From: Faecalibacter sp. LW9
GTDB lineage: Bacteria; Bacteroidota; Bacteroidia; Flavobacteriales; Weeksellaceae
NCBI RefSeq assembly: GCF_034661295.1
Contig: NZ_CP141062.1
Span: forward strand, 1,674,001-1,738,000
DNA: 64,000 nucleotides
Direction: 5' to 3'
A program made the position numbers and the translations under genes. Positions 53,008 to 62,116 of the stretch are shown here, one piece after another (position 1 is the stretch's first letter; every line of letters starts with the position of its first letter). Under the pieces are notes generated by a model. It made no database searches. It saw nothing but the letters and a program-made list of their open reading frames with translations, and was not told the origin of the DNA.

Positions 53008-53826
53008 ATGGCAGAATTTGATTTACATGATTTAGAAAAAATAAATAACAAACAAGAAATCATTGATTTTTTAGTCGATCATGATATTATCACAGAAAAG
53101 AAGTTTAAAAAACAACTGGCTTACGAAAAAGAGCTAGCTTGTCTACAAGCAGAAATGGTTAAATTACAATCGCATGTTATTGATCATAATCATCGTGTTT
53201 TAGTTATTTTTGAAGGTAGAGATGCCGCAGGGAAAGGAGGTACAATTTCTCGAATTGTACAGAATATGAATCCCAAAAAATACCGAATTGCGGCATTACC
53301 AAAGCCCACCGCACAAGAAAGTGGTCAATGGTATTTCCAACGTTATTTTAACCATTTACCTAACGCTGGTGAAATTGTATTTTTTGATCGTAGTTGGTAT
53401 AATCGAGCTGTTGTAGAACCCATATTTGGTTTTTGTACAGATCAAGAATATGATTTATTTATGCGACAAGTGAATGATGTTGAACGACTACTAATTGAAG
53501 ATGGAATCAATGTAATTAAAATTTACTTATCGATATCGAAAGAAGAGCAAGCTGCACGATTAGAGGAAAGACGCTCTGATCCATTGAAACATTGGAAAAT
53601 GGGAAGCTTAGATCAACAAGCTCAAGACAAATGGGATGATTATACCAAATATATCGAATTATTGTTTGAAAAAAGTTCTTCAGCTTTAGCTCCTTGGATA
53701 GAAGTAAAAACAGATAGTAAAAAGAAAGCGCGATTAGCGGTAATGAAACATATCTTGTGTAAGATAAAAAACTATTCCGTTGAGGGATTAACGGATGATA
53801 TCGATGTGATTATAAAACACCAATAA
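53008..53826 (+). CDS. ppk2: Polyphosphate kinase 2 (PPK2)
   Basis: A 272-residue single-domain PPK2 that transfers phosphate between polyphosphate and nucleotides, mainly making GTP or ATP from the diphosphates. It has Walker A VIFEGRDAAGKGGT (about residues 68-81), Walker B VFFDRSWYNRAVVEP and the lid segment RRSDPLKHWKMGSLD. The length fits class I. It lies 2 bases before the DUF2007 gene. Confidence 0.93.
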   Translation: MAEFDLHDLEKINNKQEIIDFLVDHDIITEKKFKKQLAYEKELACLQAEMVKLQSHVIDHNHRVLVIFEGRDAAGKGGTISRIVQNMNPKKYRIAALPKPTAQESGQWYFQRYFNHLPNAGEIVFFDRSWYNRAVVEPIFGFCTDQEYDLFMRQVNDVERLLIEDGINVIKIYLSISKEEQAARLEERRSDPLKHWKMGSLDQQAQDKWDDYTKYIELLFEKSSSALAPWIEVKTDSKKKARLAVMKHILCKIKNYSVEGLTDDIDVIIKHQ

Positions 53827-53828
53827 GT

Positions 53829-54062
53829 ATGGAAGAAAGTATGTTTAAAATTTTAGCAAAATTTAATACCGTAATCGAAGCCGAAGTGGTTCAATTAATT
53901 CTTGAAGCCGAAGGAATATCAAGTGATGTTTTGGATAGTAATTTGGCTTTTTCATTAGGTCCTACAAGTATACAAGGGATTCGTTTACAGGTGAAAACAG
54001 AGGACTATGAGCGCGCTTTAGAAATTTACAATAATCGAAATAATGATTTGGAAAATCAATAA
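53829..54062 (+). CDS. DUF2007 family protein
   Basis: A 77-residue protein with the DUF2007 pattern: KILAKFNTVIEAEVVQLILEAEGI as a strand-helix (in parts FNTVIEAEVVQLILE), then IRLQVKTEDYERALEI. The fold resembles PII/ACT-like signal-transducing domains and the function is unknown. Start at 53829, 2 bases after ppk2; an internal ATG 12 bases on is possible. Probably co-transcribed with ppk2. Confidence 0.82.
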   Translation: MEESMFKILAKFNTVIEAEVVQLILEAEGISSDVLDSNLAFSLGPTSIQGIRLQVKTEDYERALEIYNNRNNDLENQ

Positions 54063-54069
54063 TTATCAT

Positions 54070-54077
54070 TAATTTTG
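54070..54077 (+). promoter_or_regulatory. -7 box of the rplS promoter
   Basis: TAATTTTG (TAnnTTTG) followed by CACT; it overlaps the region just after the DUF2007 stop. The predicted start is about 54084. Confidence 0.65.
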
Positions 54078-54083
54078 CACTCG

Positions 54084-54148
54084 TATTGATTAACCTCTGG
54101 CGAAAGACGTGCATGTTATTCAAAATAAATTAATTCGAATTATTACAA
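54084..54148 (+). ncRNA. Structured 5' leader of rplS (candidate L19 autoregulatory element)
   Basis: TTGATTAAC (54086-54094) pairs with GTTATTCAA (54115-54123) at 8 of 9 positions, enclosing a 20-base loop rich in purines, followed by an A+T-rich link to the ATG. An L19-linked leader in Flavobacteria has, as I recall, been proposed before; I could not check the alignment. Confidence 0.45.
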
Positions 54149-54502
54149 ATGGAAAATTTAGTAAAATACGTACAAGAGAAATACGTAGCTAAAAAAGAAT
54201 TCCCAGCTTTCGCTGCTGGTGATACAATCACTGTTTATCAAGAAATTACTGAGGGTGGAAAAACTCGTGTTCAGTTCTTTAGAGGGGTAGTTATCCAAAG
54301 AAGAGGACAAGGAACTACAGAAACTTTCACAATTCGTAAAATGTCAGGTGATGTAGGTGTAGAGCGTATCTACCCAATCAACATGCCAGCGTTACAAAAA
54401 ATCGAAGTTAACAAGAAAGGTAAAGTACGTAGAGCTCGTATCTTCTACTTTAGAGCATTACGTGGTAAAAAAGCTCGTATCAAAGACGCTTTATACAAAT
54501 AG
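54149..54502 (+). CDS. rplS: 50S ribosomal protein L19
   Basis: A 117-residue L19 with the family features FAAGDTITVYQEITEGGKTRVQFF, RRGQGTTETFTIRKMSGDVGVERIYP (in parts) and a C-terminal KVRRARIFYFRALRGKKARIKD. It sits at the 30S-50S interface. In many bacteria it clusters with rpsP-rimM-trmD; here it stands alone with its own leader and terminator. Confidence 0.96.
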   Translation: MENLVKYVQEKYVAKKEFPAFAAGDTITVYQEITEGGKTRVQFFRGVVIQRRGQGTTETFTIRKMSGDVGVERIYPINMPALQKIEVNKKGKVRRARIFYFRALRGKKARIKDALYK

Positions 54503-54525
54503 TAATCGCTTTTTTGAAAAGTATA

Positions 54526-54558
54526 AAAACCGTTCGTTTATCGAACGGTTTTTTTTAT
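54526..54558 (+). terminator. Terminator after rplS
   Basis: Stem AAAACCGTTCG with complement, TTTAT loop, T8. Confidence 0.85.
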
Positions 54559-54623
54559 GGCTTAAAAATTCGAAATTTGTGTACATTTATGAATAATTAA
54601 CAAACATTAACATAAATTAACAA

Positions 54624-57573
54624 ATGAAGAGATTTCATATAAAAGTATTCAGCTTACTATCATTGCTTGGTACTTTTTCCTATGCCCAAACAACGGGGAT
54701 ATTAAAGGATTCTTACGGAATACCTGAATCCGATGTAGAAGTAATGATCAAAGGAACAGATCGTGTCGTTTATACCGATTTAGATGGGAAATTTGATATC
54801 GACGCTAAAATTGGAGATATATTATTAATAAAAGGCAAGGAAATCACCGTAGCATCTAATGATTTAGGGGATTTATCAAGCCTTTTTTTTGTTAGATGAA
54901 GAGTCCGATTTAATCGATTTACAAACAGCAGTAGTTACTGGATATTCTACACAGCGAAAAGAAGAAGTTACTGCTTCAGTTAGTGTGGTTAATGCAAAAG
55001 ATTTAGTAGATAGCAAATCTCCAAACGTAACGAACTTGTTGCAGGGAAAAGTTGCAGGTTTACGTATTACTTCAGGATCAGGACAACCGGGAGCGACAGC
55101 TTCGATACTAATGAGGGGGCGTACGAGTATTAGTGCAGATACAGAAGCGTTATGGGTAGTGGATGGTGTAATATTTCACGGAACACCAAATCTTAATCCC
55201 AATGATGTAGAAACAATTTCTGTATTAAAAGATGCTGCCGCTACTGCTCAATATGGTTCTCGAGGAGCGAATGGAGTCATTATCGTTACGACAAAACGAG
55301 GAAAAGGGAGTGGACTAACCATCAATGTGGATTACAATTCAAGTTGGAATAAATTCAATTCAGGAAACTTTGAAGTCATGAATGGAAGTGAATTGTATCA
55401 ATTATTCCAAGGCATGAGAGGTGCTCCCGATATGCCAACAGAATTACAAAATACAAATTTTGATTGGGTAAAAAATGGAACACAAATCGGTACGGTACAA
55501 GATGCAAATGTGAGTTTATCATCAAACTCAGAAAGTACAAACTTGTATTCAGCAATTAATTATTATAAAGAAGAGGGTACAATTAAAGGTTTGGAATACG
55601 AACGTTTATCGGCTCGTCTTAATATTGATCATAAATTAAGTAAGCGCTTAACATTTAAACCTAAATTAAACGCAACATATACGACCACAGAAAATAGAGA
55701 ACATTCATTATACCAAATGTATCTCAACATGCCATGGGATAATGCGTTCTTAAGTAATGGAAGACCTGTAGATCCTCGTGAAGATGAAAGGGTAGGGAAT
55801 ATTTCTAAATGGTATGGACGTGATTATTCGAATTATTATTATGATTTACAAACCAATTATAGTACGTCCGAAATTTTTGATATTCAAGCCAATTTAGATT
55901 TTCAGTGGAGAATTACCGAAGATTTAAGTTTTGAATCAACAAACAATCTTCAATTTTATAACAATACTTCTTTAACATATGTTGATCCAAAGTCTATTTC
56001 AGGGATCGCATTTGATGGATCAGTGTACCAATATTCGGATCGTCGAATACTTCGATTATTCAATCAGATGTTACGTTACAACAAGAAATTTAATTTACAC
56101 TCTTTGGGTGCATACATTGCGTACGAATACTCAGATTATGATTATAAAAATTTAACTGGAACAAAGCAAGGAATTATTCCAGGGTCTGAAATTTTAGATA
56201 ATGGGGCAAATCCTTTTGCAGCGGGAGGTACACGTAACGATTATGCTTTTCAAGCTGGTTTAGCACAAGTAAATTATGGGTATGATGGGCGCTATTTTGC
56301 TCAAGCATCTTATCGATTGGATGGTTCATCCCGATTTGGTAAAGAAAATCGTTATGCACATTTCTATGCCTTTTCAGGAGGATGGAATATTAGTAATGAA
56401 GCCTTTTTAAAAGATTCGGAAGTGATCTCGAACTTAAAATTAAGAGCATCTTATGGTGTGGTAGGTAATGCCGGAGGTAACGATGGAAATTACTACAGAC
56501 AATATGGGTTATATAATTTATCAGGACAATACAATGGTCAACCTGCTTTAGTTCAAGGACAATATAAAAATCCAGGAGTTACTTGGGAGACAACTAAAGA
56601 TGCAAACGTTGGAATTGAAGTGGGATTATTCAATCGAATGAATATGACTTTAGATTTATACAATAAAAATACAGATGACTTATTGCACTATGTAAGGTTT
56701 CCAGATACATCGGGTTGGTCTGGATATTGGGATAATGTCGGACGTGTGAATAACAAAGGAATCGAGTTTGGATTTAATGCATCAATTTTCAAACCTTCAT
56801 TAGAATTCCAATGGAATATAGGATTCAATATCGCTAAAAATGTGAACGAAGTGAAGGAAATGTATAATGATGCACAAATTTATACCGATCAGATTTCAAA
56901 AGGATATTTAAAACGAATCGAAGTAGGTTATGATATTGATACCTGGTACATGAGAAGATGGGCCTGAGTTGATCCTGAAACTGGAAAACCATTATGGGAA
57001 AAAGTAGATGAAACAACAGGTGAAGTTACTAAAGTGAGTGATTTTAACAGTGCAACATTACAACGTATCGGTAATACGACACCTGATTTTAATGGAGGGT
57101 TTTCTTCTGCTTGGTCATATAAGGGATTTACATTGTCTGTTGATTTTGTGTATTCTAAAGGAGGTTTAGTCTATAATGTGGGACGCGAATTATTTGATTC
57201 TGATGGGGCATATCCATATTATAATCAGATGAGGTTACAAGAAGGATGGTCACGTTGGACGCCAGAAAATAGAGATGCCACACATCCTGAACTAATTTTT
57301 AATAATTCGTCGAATTCCAATAATATTTCGAGCAGATACTTAGAAGATGCTTCATTTTTAAGAATGCGTAATGTTCGTTTAGGATATCATTTTAATGGTG
57401 AAATTACGTCTAAAATGGGGGTGAAAGGTTTAGGGATTTATATCTCAGGAGATAATTTATGGACTTCCACAAAATATACAGGATCCGATATTGAGGCTGC
57501 AATATCAGGTGATAGAACATCAAATTATCCAAACCCTAAGCGTTTTACGATGGGTGTTAATCTAACTTTTTAA
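54624..57573 (+). pseudogene. SusC/RagA-family TonB-dependent transporter, disrupted by a frameshift and a stop
   Basis: About 980 residues of a SusC-type outer-membrane transporter lie in three pieces. Piece 1 (54624-54899): signal peptide and carboxypeptidase-like regulatory domain. Piece 2 (to 56967): plug domain with VWVVDGVI-type and DAAATAQYGSRGANGVIIVTTK motifs, then barrel. Piece 3 (from 56968): end of the barrel to the final aromatic strand NLTF. The frame breaks at a T8 tract (54883-54890); removing one T restores SSLFLLDEESD. A TGA at 56965-56967 replaces the usual Gly codon in RRWAGVDPETG. Intact, it would import oligosaccharides or peptides with the SusD next to it. Confidence 0.85.
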
Positions 57574-57583
57574 TACTTAAGAA

Positions 57584-59224
57584 ATGAAGAAATCAATATA
57601 TTTATTAGCATCGATTGCTCTTTTAGGTTTTTCCTCTTGCGAATTAGATTATGAACCTTACAACAGCTTACCTGAAGGACAAGTAGACATGATTCAAGGT
57701 TCAGCGGAAAATATTACCATTGGAAATTATAGCCAGTTAAAAAATTGGGTAGAAAATTGGCATCGAATAACAGAATATCCAGGGGATAATGTAGCATTAA
57801 GTGGAACAACGACTGATAACTTAATGTATAATTACAATTATAAACGCATTGTCAACAATTCACGCGTCAATAATTATTGGGCGTATTCCTATCGAATTAT
57901 TGCAGGTACAAATACAGTATTAGCCCGTTTAACAGAAGGAAGTAGTGAGGCTAACGATCAGATTATTGCTGAAAATTTATACATCAGAAGTTTAATTTAT
58001 TTCTATTTAACCAATGTATTTGGTAAGCCTTATAATCAAAGCCCTGCCACGAACTTAGCTGTTCCATTAAAATTAAATGATGATCCGAATGAAAATTTAC
58101 CAAGAAATACAGTACAAGAGGTGTATGCTCAGATTTTAACGGATCTGCTTAAGGCTGAAAACTTATTTACCAACGAATCGCGTGATAAAATTTATGCTTC
58201 TAAGGAAGCGGTACAAGCCTTATTAGCACGAGTGTACTTGTATATGGGCGATAGCCAAAAGGCTATTGAGTATTCCGATAAAGTCATCAATTCGGGGAGA
58301 TTTTCATTGATTACAACGGATAAATACAAAGATTTTGCAGTAACGACACCAGAAAACAATCCAGAAAATATTTTTTCAATCAAATTTTTAAAAGACACAG
58401 ATTATCCTAACAATGGTTGGTATACCATTGGATCGATGTATGCAAATATTGATGGATCAGGTTGGGGAGAAATGTATGCATCTCGAAAATATTTAGAATT
58501 GGTTCGCAAGTACCCAGAAGATGTTCGTTACAGTTTAATCCAACCAGTCGTGGTTAACGAAAACGAATTACATGCTTATTATGTAAACGATAATTACGCT
58601 TATAGTAGTGTTGTGGTGACTAAAAATGGGGATGACTATACTTATTTAGATAATGGAACAACGAAAAATTTGATAAAACATTCGAATGGAGCAGGTGCAT
58701 TTCAGTATTTTATCTCTATAAATGGGATTGAAAAAACAGTCTTAATTGATAAGAAATTAGATAACCGAAATGGATATTTAAAATATTATATCCTAAAATG
58801 TTCAGGACAAGAAGGGCAAGCACAATTATGGTCTCCAGTTATTTCAAGATTAAGTGAAATGTATTTAATTCGTGCGGAAGCTAATGCTAAGCTTGGTAAT
58901 GATGCAGCAGCATTAAATGATGTGAATATCATCCGTTCGCGTGCTGGAATTCCAAATGAAGGACTATGGACAATGGCTAATTTAAACGGACTTTCTGTAA
59001 TGGATGTTGTGATGCAAGAACGACAATTGGAGTTAGCTTGGGAAGGACATCGTAAATTTGACGTTTATCGCAATGGATTGACGATGGATCGTCGTTATCC
59101 AGGAACCCATTTATCGGGTACAGATCCATATTATGAAATTTCACCAACAGCAAATTATATCGTAGAATACATTCCAGAGCAACAAATAATTTTATCGAAT
59201 GGAGTTTTAGTCCAAAATCAATAA
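57584..59224 (+). CDS. SusD/RagB family nutrient-binding lipoprotein
   Basis: A 546-residue outer-membrane lipoprotein: signal peptide and lipobox FSSC (about Cys19). An N-terminal SusD-like domain with TPR helices follows (ASKEAVQALLARVYLYMGD, about 205-223). The RagB/SusD C-terminal domain has LSEMYLIRAEANAKLG and ERQLELAWEGHRKFDVYR near the end. It captures substrate for the SusC channel. It lies 10 bases after the broken susC and is intact. No glycosidase or regulator accompanies the pair, so the ligand is unknown. Confidence 0.93.
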   Translation: MKKSIYLLASIALLGFSSCELDYEPYNSLPEGQVDMIQGSAENITIGNYSQLKNWVENWHRITEYPGDNVALSGTTTDNLMYNYNYKRIVNNSRVNNYWAYSYRIIAGTNTVLARLTEGSSEANDQIIAENLYIRSLIYFYLTNVFGKPYNQSPATNLAVPLKLNDDPNENLPRNTVQEVYAQILTDLLKAENLFTNESRDKIYASKEAVQALLARVYLYMGDSQKAIEYSDKVINSGRFSLITTDKYKDFAVTTPENNPENIFSIKFLKDTDYPNNGWYTIGSMYANIDGSGWGEMYASRKYLELVRKYPEDVRYSLIQPVVVNENELHAYYVNDNYAYSSVVVTKNGDDYTYLDNGTTKNLIKHSNGAGAFQYFISINGIEKTVLIDKKLDNRNGYLKYYILKCSGQEGQAQLWSPVISRLSEMYLIRAEANAKLGNDAAALNDVNIIRSRAGIPNEGLWTMANLNGLSVMDVVMQERQLELAWEGHRKFDVYRNGLTMDRRYPGTHLSGTDPYYEISPTANYIVEYIPEQQIILSNGVLVQNQ

Positions 59225-59242
59225 ATTAATAAATCAACAAAT

Positions 59243-59272
59243 AAAAAAACCGTCGATAACGACGGTTTTTTT
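59243..59272. terminator. Terminator between susD and rnz
   Basis: Stem AAAACCGTCG with complement, ATAA loop, T7; flanking A7 allows use from both sides. Confidence 0.85.
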
Positions 59273-59292
59273 ATTTAATATAGAAAATAAGA

Positions 59293-60213
59293 TTATTCTT
59301 TGATTTTAATCGTACCAATTAATTTCGGTAAAACAGTATTTTCAAATTCTTGTTTTGCTTCTTCTAATAAAACACTGTAATCATGATAACGATTAGAAAA
59401 ATGACCTAAAACCAATTTTCTGACTTCGGCTTGTTTAGCAATCATTCCTGCTTCTTTGGCTGTGGTATGACCAGTATAAGTTGCCAATTCTTTCGCTTCG
59501 TGTAAGAATGTGCTTTCATGATACAATAAATCGACTCCTTTTATCAGCGGAACGATATCTGGTTTATAGCGCGTGTCCGAACAATAGGCATAGCTTAAGG
59601 GACGAGGTCCATCAAATGTCAAGTCCTCATTCTCGATGATCGATCCATCTTCCATAACAAAATCACGACCATTTTTTAGATTTTGATAATCGCAAATTTC
59701 AATTTCTGGATATTGTTCGATGGCGTCCATATTTAATTTACGCTGCTTTGGTTTTTCACGAAACAAATATCCGTTGGTGTAGATGCGATGATTTAATGGA
59801 ATAGAAAAGACCTCTACTTTTTCATCTTCGAAAACCAATACCGATTTTTTTCCTGATAATTCATTAAAATTAATCTCAAAAGAGCAATTCGATTCGGTCA
59901 ATCGCAATTGCGTCATAATGAACTCTTCAATTCCTTTTGGTCCATGAATATATAAGGGAGTATCACGTCCTAATAATTGTAAAGTAGAAATTAACCCTAC
60001 TAAACCAAACACATGATCTCCATGTAAATGCGAAATAAATATATGATTAATTCGATTGAATTTCGCTTTGGCTTTCCTTAATTGCACCTGAGTTCCTTCA
60101 CCACAATCAATTAAAAAATAGCGTTCTGCGATATTCAATAATTGTGATGTTGGATGCGTGTACGCTGTGGGGACAGCCGAGTTAAATCCAAGAATAGTTA
60201 ATTCTAAACTCAA
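59293..60213 (-). CDS. rnz: Ribonuclease Z
   Basis: A 306-residue metallo-beta-lactamase-fold tRNA 3' endonuclease. It has the zinc motif SHLHGDHVFGL (about residues 62-72), the PxKxN-type region replaced by HPTSQLL near the start, and GHTTAKEAG plus LGHFSNRYHD at the C-terminus. The length is standard. It lies 3 bases after rdgB in the same direction. Confidence 0.94.
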   Translation of the reverse strand: MSLELTILGFNSAVPTAYTHPTSQLLNIAERYFLIDCGEGTQVQLRKAKAKFNRINHIFISHLHGDHVFGLVGLISTLQLLGRDTPLYIHGPKGIEEFIMTQLRLTESNCSFEINFNELSGKKSVLVFEDEKVEVFSIPLNHRIYTNGYLFREKPKQRKLNMDAIEQYPEIEICDYQNLKNGRDFVMEDGSIIENEDLTFDGPRPLSYAYCSDTRYKPDIVPLIKGVDLLYHESTFLHEAKELATYTGHTTAKEAGMIAKQAEVRKLVLGHFSNRYHDYSVLLEEAKQEFENTVLPKLIGTIKIKE

Positions 60214-60216
60214 TGT

Positions 60217-60795
60217 TTATACGTTTATGTTGGTTAAATAATGATTTAATTGTTCAACAGCTCGTCCTCTATGGCTCATACTGTTTTTTTGTTCAGCAGT
60301 CATTTGTGCAAATGATTCGGTATAGCCTTCTGGAATAAAAATCGGATCGTATCCAAAGCCATCTGCTCCTAATATTTCTGTGGAAATCGTTCCATTTACT
60401 CGTCCTTCAAAGAAATGTTCTTCTCCATTTAAAATTAAACAGAATACAGCAATAAAGTAAGCCTTACGGTTTTCAATACCTTTCATTTCTTCTAACACCT
60501 TTGCAATATTATCTTCTGACTTTCCCGTACCTGCATAACGCGCTGAGTAAACGCCAGGAGCTCCATTTAATCCTTCAATTACTAAACCAGAATCGTCAGC
60601 AAATACATGTACTCCTGTTTTTTGGTAAATGGTTTGAGCTTTGATGCGAGCATTTTCTTTAAATGTATCACCTGTTTCTTCTATTTCATCATGAAAATTA
60701 ATTTCAGTTAATGATTTGAACTGGATATTTTGAGGAAGCATTTGTTTAACTTCTTCTAATTTATGTTGATTATGTGTAGCAAAAATAAGTTCCAT
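60217..60795 (-). CDS. rdgB: XTP/dITP diphosphatase (non-canonical purine NTP pyrophosphatase)
   Basis: Hydrolyses dITP, XTP and related triphosphates to keep them out of DNA and RNA. The 192-residue protein has ATHNQHKLEEV at the N-terminus, VFADDSGLVIEGLNGAPGVYSARYAG (in parts) as the active-site core, GFGYDPIFIPEGY and the final SHRGRAVEQL. It overlaps the CPBP protease gene by 1 base and is followed by rnz. Confidence 0.95.
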   Translation of the reverse strand: MELIFATHNQHKLEEVKQMLPQNIQFKSLTEINFHDEIEETGDTFKENARIKAQTIYQKTGVHVFADDSGLVIEGLNGAPGVYSARYAGTGKSEDNIAKVLEEMKGIENRKAYFIAVFCLILNGEEHFFEGRVNGTISTEILGADGFGYDPIFIPEGYTESFAQMTAEQKNSMSHRGRAVEQLNHYLTNINV

Positions 60796-61622
60796 TACAA
60801 GTTGATTTTTTTATGTGTTATACGGTATAAAATGAAGCAAAAAACCAATGCGAAAAGGGTGAATATACTAATACTTATAAAATCAGAAGTATCAAAAACA
60901 CTTTCTTCCATGGAGTTGCTTTGCATCATGAGCGTGTAGGATAAAAGATTGTTTAAGGCATGTAAAGCAACCGGTAATACCAATGATTTGGTACGATAAT
61001 AAACAAATCCAAATATACATCCTAAAAGGACAGCGCCTACAAACTGCCAAGGATTAAGGTGAGCCATACCAAAAATAATGGCGCTAATCAGAATCGCTAA
61101 TACGGGATTAACTTTATAATTAAGCATTCCTTTTAGGATAATTCCGCGGAATAGAACTTCTTCTAACAAGGGCGCAAGAATGCAAACCATTATAAATCCT
61201 GCTACTTTATAATTCAATAGCATTGTAAAAGAAGTCTCAAAATTTTTGTACAAATCACTTAAAACCCCATCTGTTGGAATCAATGTGGTTAAAAATTCGC
61301 ATAACGGTAAAAAGCTAATCCAAATGACCACAGACAAAATAATTTCGGTGATCGAAACTTTTGTTTTGAAATCCTGAATAATGAATTGAGAATTGGTTCG
61401 TAAAGTTCCTAATAGAATTCCAATTGCTGCGAATAACCCTAGCCCAAATCCAAATGGTAATAATACATGGTTGAGTATGGGATAGAAAAAGGCAGGGAAT
61501 TGGATAACAGCACCTAAAATTTGTAACGTAAAAACAGCAATTAAGCTATAAAAAAAGGCTCTTCCGATTCCGAAAGCAATAGGAGAATTACTTGTCAATT
61601 TCGAATCATTTGTGTTATTCAT
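60795..61622 (-). CDS. CPBP family intramembrane metalloprotease
   Basis: A 275-residue protein with about seven membrane helices and the CPBP (CAAX-protease/bacteriocin-processing, Abi) motifs EEVLFRGIIL (about 154), FGMAHLNPWQF (about 189) and ALHALNNLLSY near residue 222. Glu, Arg and His of these motifs form the catalytic site. Bacterial roles include bacteriocin self-immunity and protein processing, but no bacteriocin is encoded nearby. It overlaps rlmH by 8 bases and rdgB by 1. Confidence 0.9.
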   Translation of the reverse strand: MNNTNDSKLTSNSPIAFGIGRAFFYSLIAVFTLQILGAVIQFPAFFYPILNHVLLPFGFGLGLFAAIGILLGTLRTNSQFIIQDFKTKVSITEIILSVVIWISFLPLCEFLTTLIPTDGVLSDLYKNFETSFTMLLNYKVAGFIMVCILAPLLEEVLFRGIILKGMLNYKVNPVLAILISAIIFGMAHLNPWQFVGAVLLGCIFGFVYYRTKSLVLPVALHALNNLLSYTLMMQSNSMEESVFDTSDFISISIFTLFALVFCFILYRITHKKINL

Positions 61623-62088
61623 GGTGGTATGGTTTACCCTGCAATATACTAAATCCGCGGTAGATTTGTTCAGTTAAAAATAATCGAACCATTTGATGAG
61701 TAAACGTCATATTAGAAAGTGACATTTTTTTATTTCCACGGTTATAAACTGTTTCATCAAAACCATAAGGACCACCAATGACAAAAACCAAATTTTTTAC
61801 CGATTGATTCATATAATTTTGGATATCTTGAGCAAACTGCATAGATGTAGGTTGCTTTCCTTTCTCATCCAAAATAATCACATAATCGGTATTCACAATT
61901 TTAGCTAAAATTTGTTCAGCTTCTTTTTGTTTTTGTTGAATTTCAGATAGATTCTTCCTATTTTTAAGGTCAGGGATTTCAATTCGTTGGTAGTTGATAT
62001 GAGATGGTAATCGATTTTCATATTTCTGAAGAAGCAATTCGATGGCTTTTTCGTCTGTTTTACCGATGCAGATTGTTGTAATATTCAT
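61615..62088 (-). CDS. rlmH: 23S rRNA pseudouridine-1915 N3-methyltransferase RlmH
   Basis: Methylates pseudouridine 1915 of 23S rRNA. The 157-residue SPOUT enzyme from ATG 62088 (MNITTICIGKTDEKA) has the SAM-site motifs VFVIGGPYGF and MSLSNMTFTHQMVRLFLTEQ (in parts). It ends with the typical ILQGKPYHHE. The frame is open to 62130, but the extra residues would cover the promoter box. It overlaps the CPBP gene by 8 bases. Confidence 0.95.
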   Translation of the reverse strand: MNITTICIGKTDEKAIELLLQKYENRLPSHINYQRIEIPDLKNRKNLSEIQQKQKEAEQILAKIVNTDYVIILDEKGKQPTSMQFAQDIQNYMNQSVKNLVFVIGGPYGFDETVYNRGNKKMSLSNMTFTHQMVRLFLTEQIYRGFSILQGKPYHHE

Positions 62089-62108
62089 GAATGCAAAAAT
62101 TCTAAGTA

Positions 62109-62116
62109 CAAAAATA
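62109..62116 (-). promoter_or_regulatory. -7 box of the rlmH promoter, overlapping the yihY start codon
   Basis: Minus-strand TATTTTTG (TAnnTTTG), 20 bases before the rlmH start; its last base is the A of the divergent ATG at 62116. Confidence 0.55.

Noticed and set aside
54883-54890. Programmed ribosomal frameshift at the T8 tract of susC
   Set aside because: There is no stimulatory structure or family precedent, and a second lesion (TGA) downstream would still stop synthesis; mutation or slippage is simpler.
56965-56967. TGA recoded as glycine
   Set aside because: TGA acts as a true stop for other genes in this window (the O-methyltransferase and hemD, for example), and no recoding signal is visible.
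54624-59224. SusC/SusD region as a full polysaccharide utilisation locus
   Set aside because: No glycoside hydrolase, lyase, sulfatase or regulator accompanies the pair, and susC is disrupted.
60795-61622. CPBP protease as part of a bacteriocin or abortive-infection system
   Set aside because: Its neighbours are rlmH, rdgB and rnz, all housekeeping genes; no bacteriocin precursor, transporter or defence gene is nearby.
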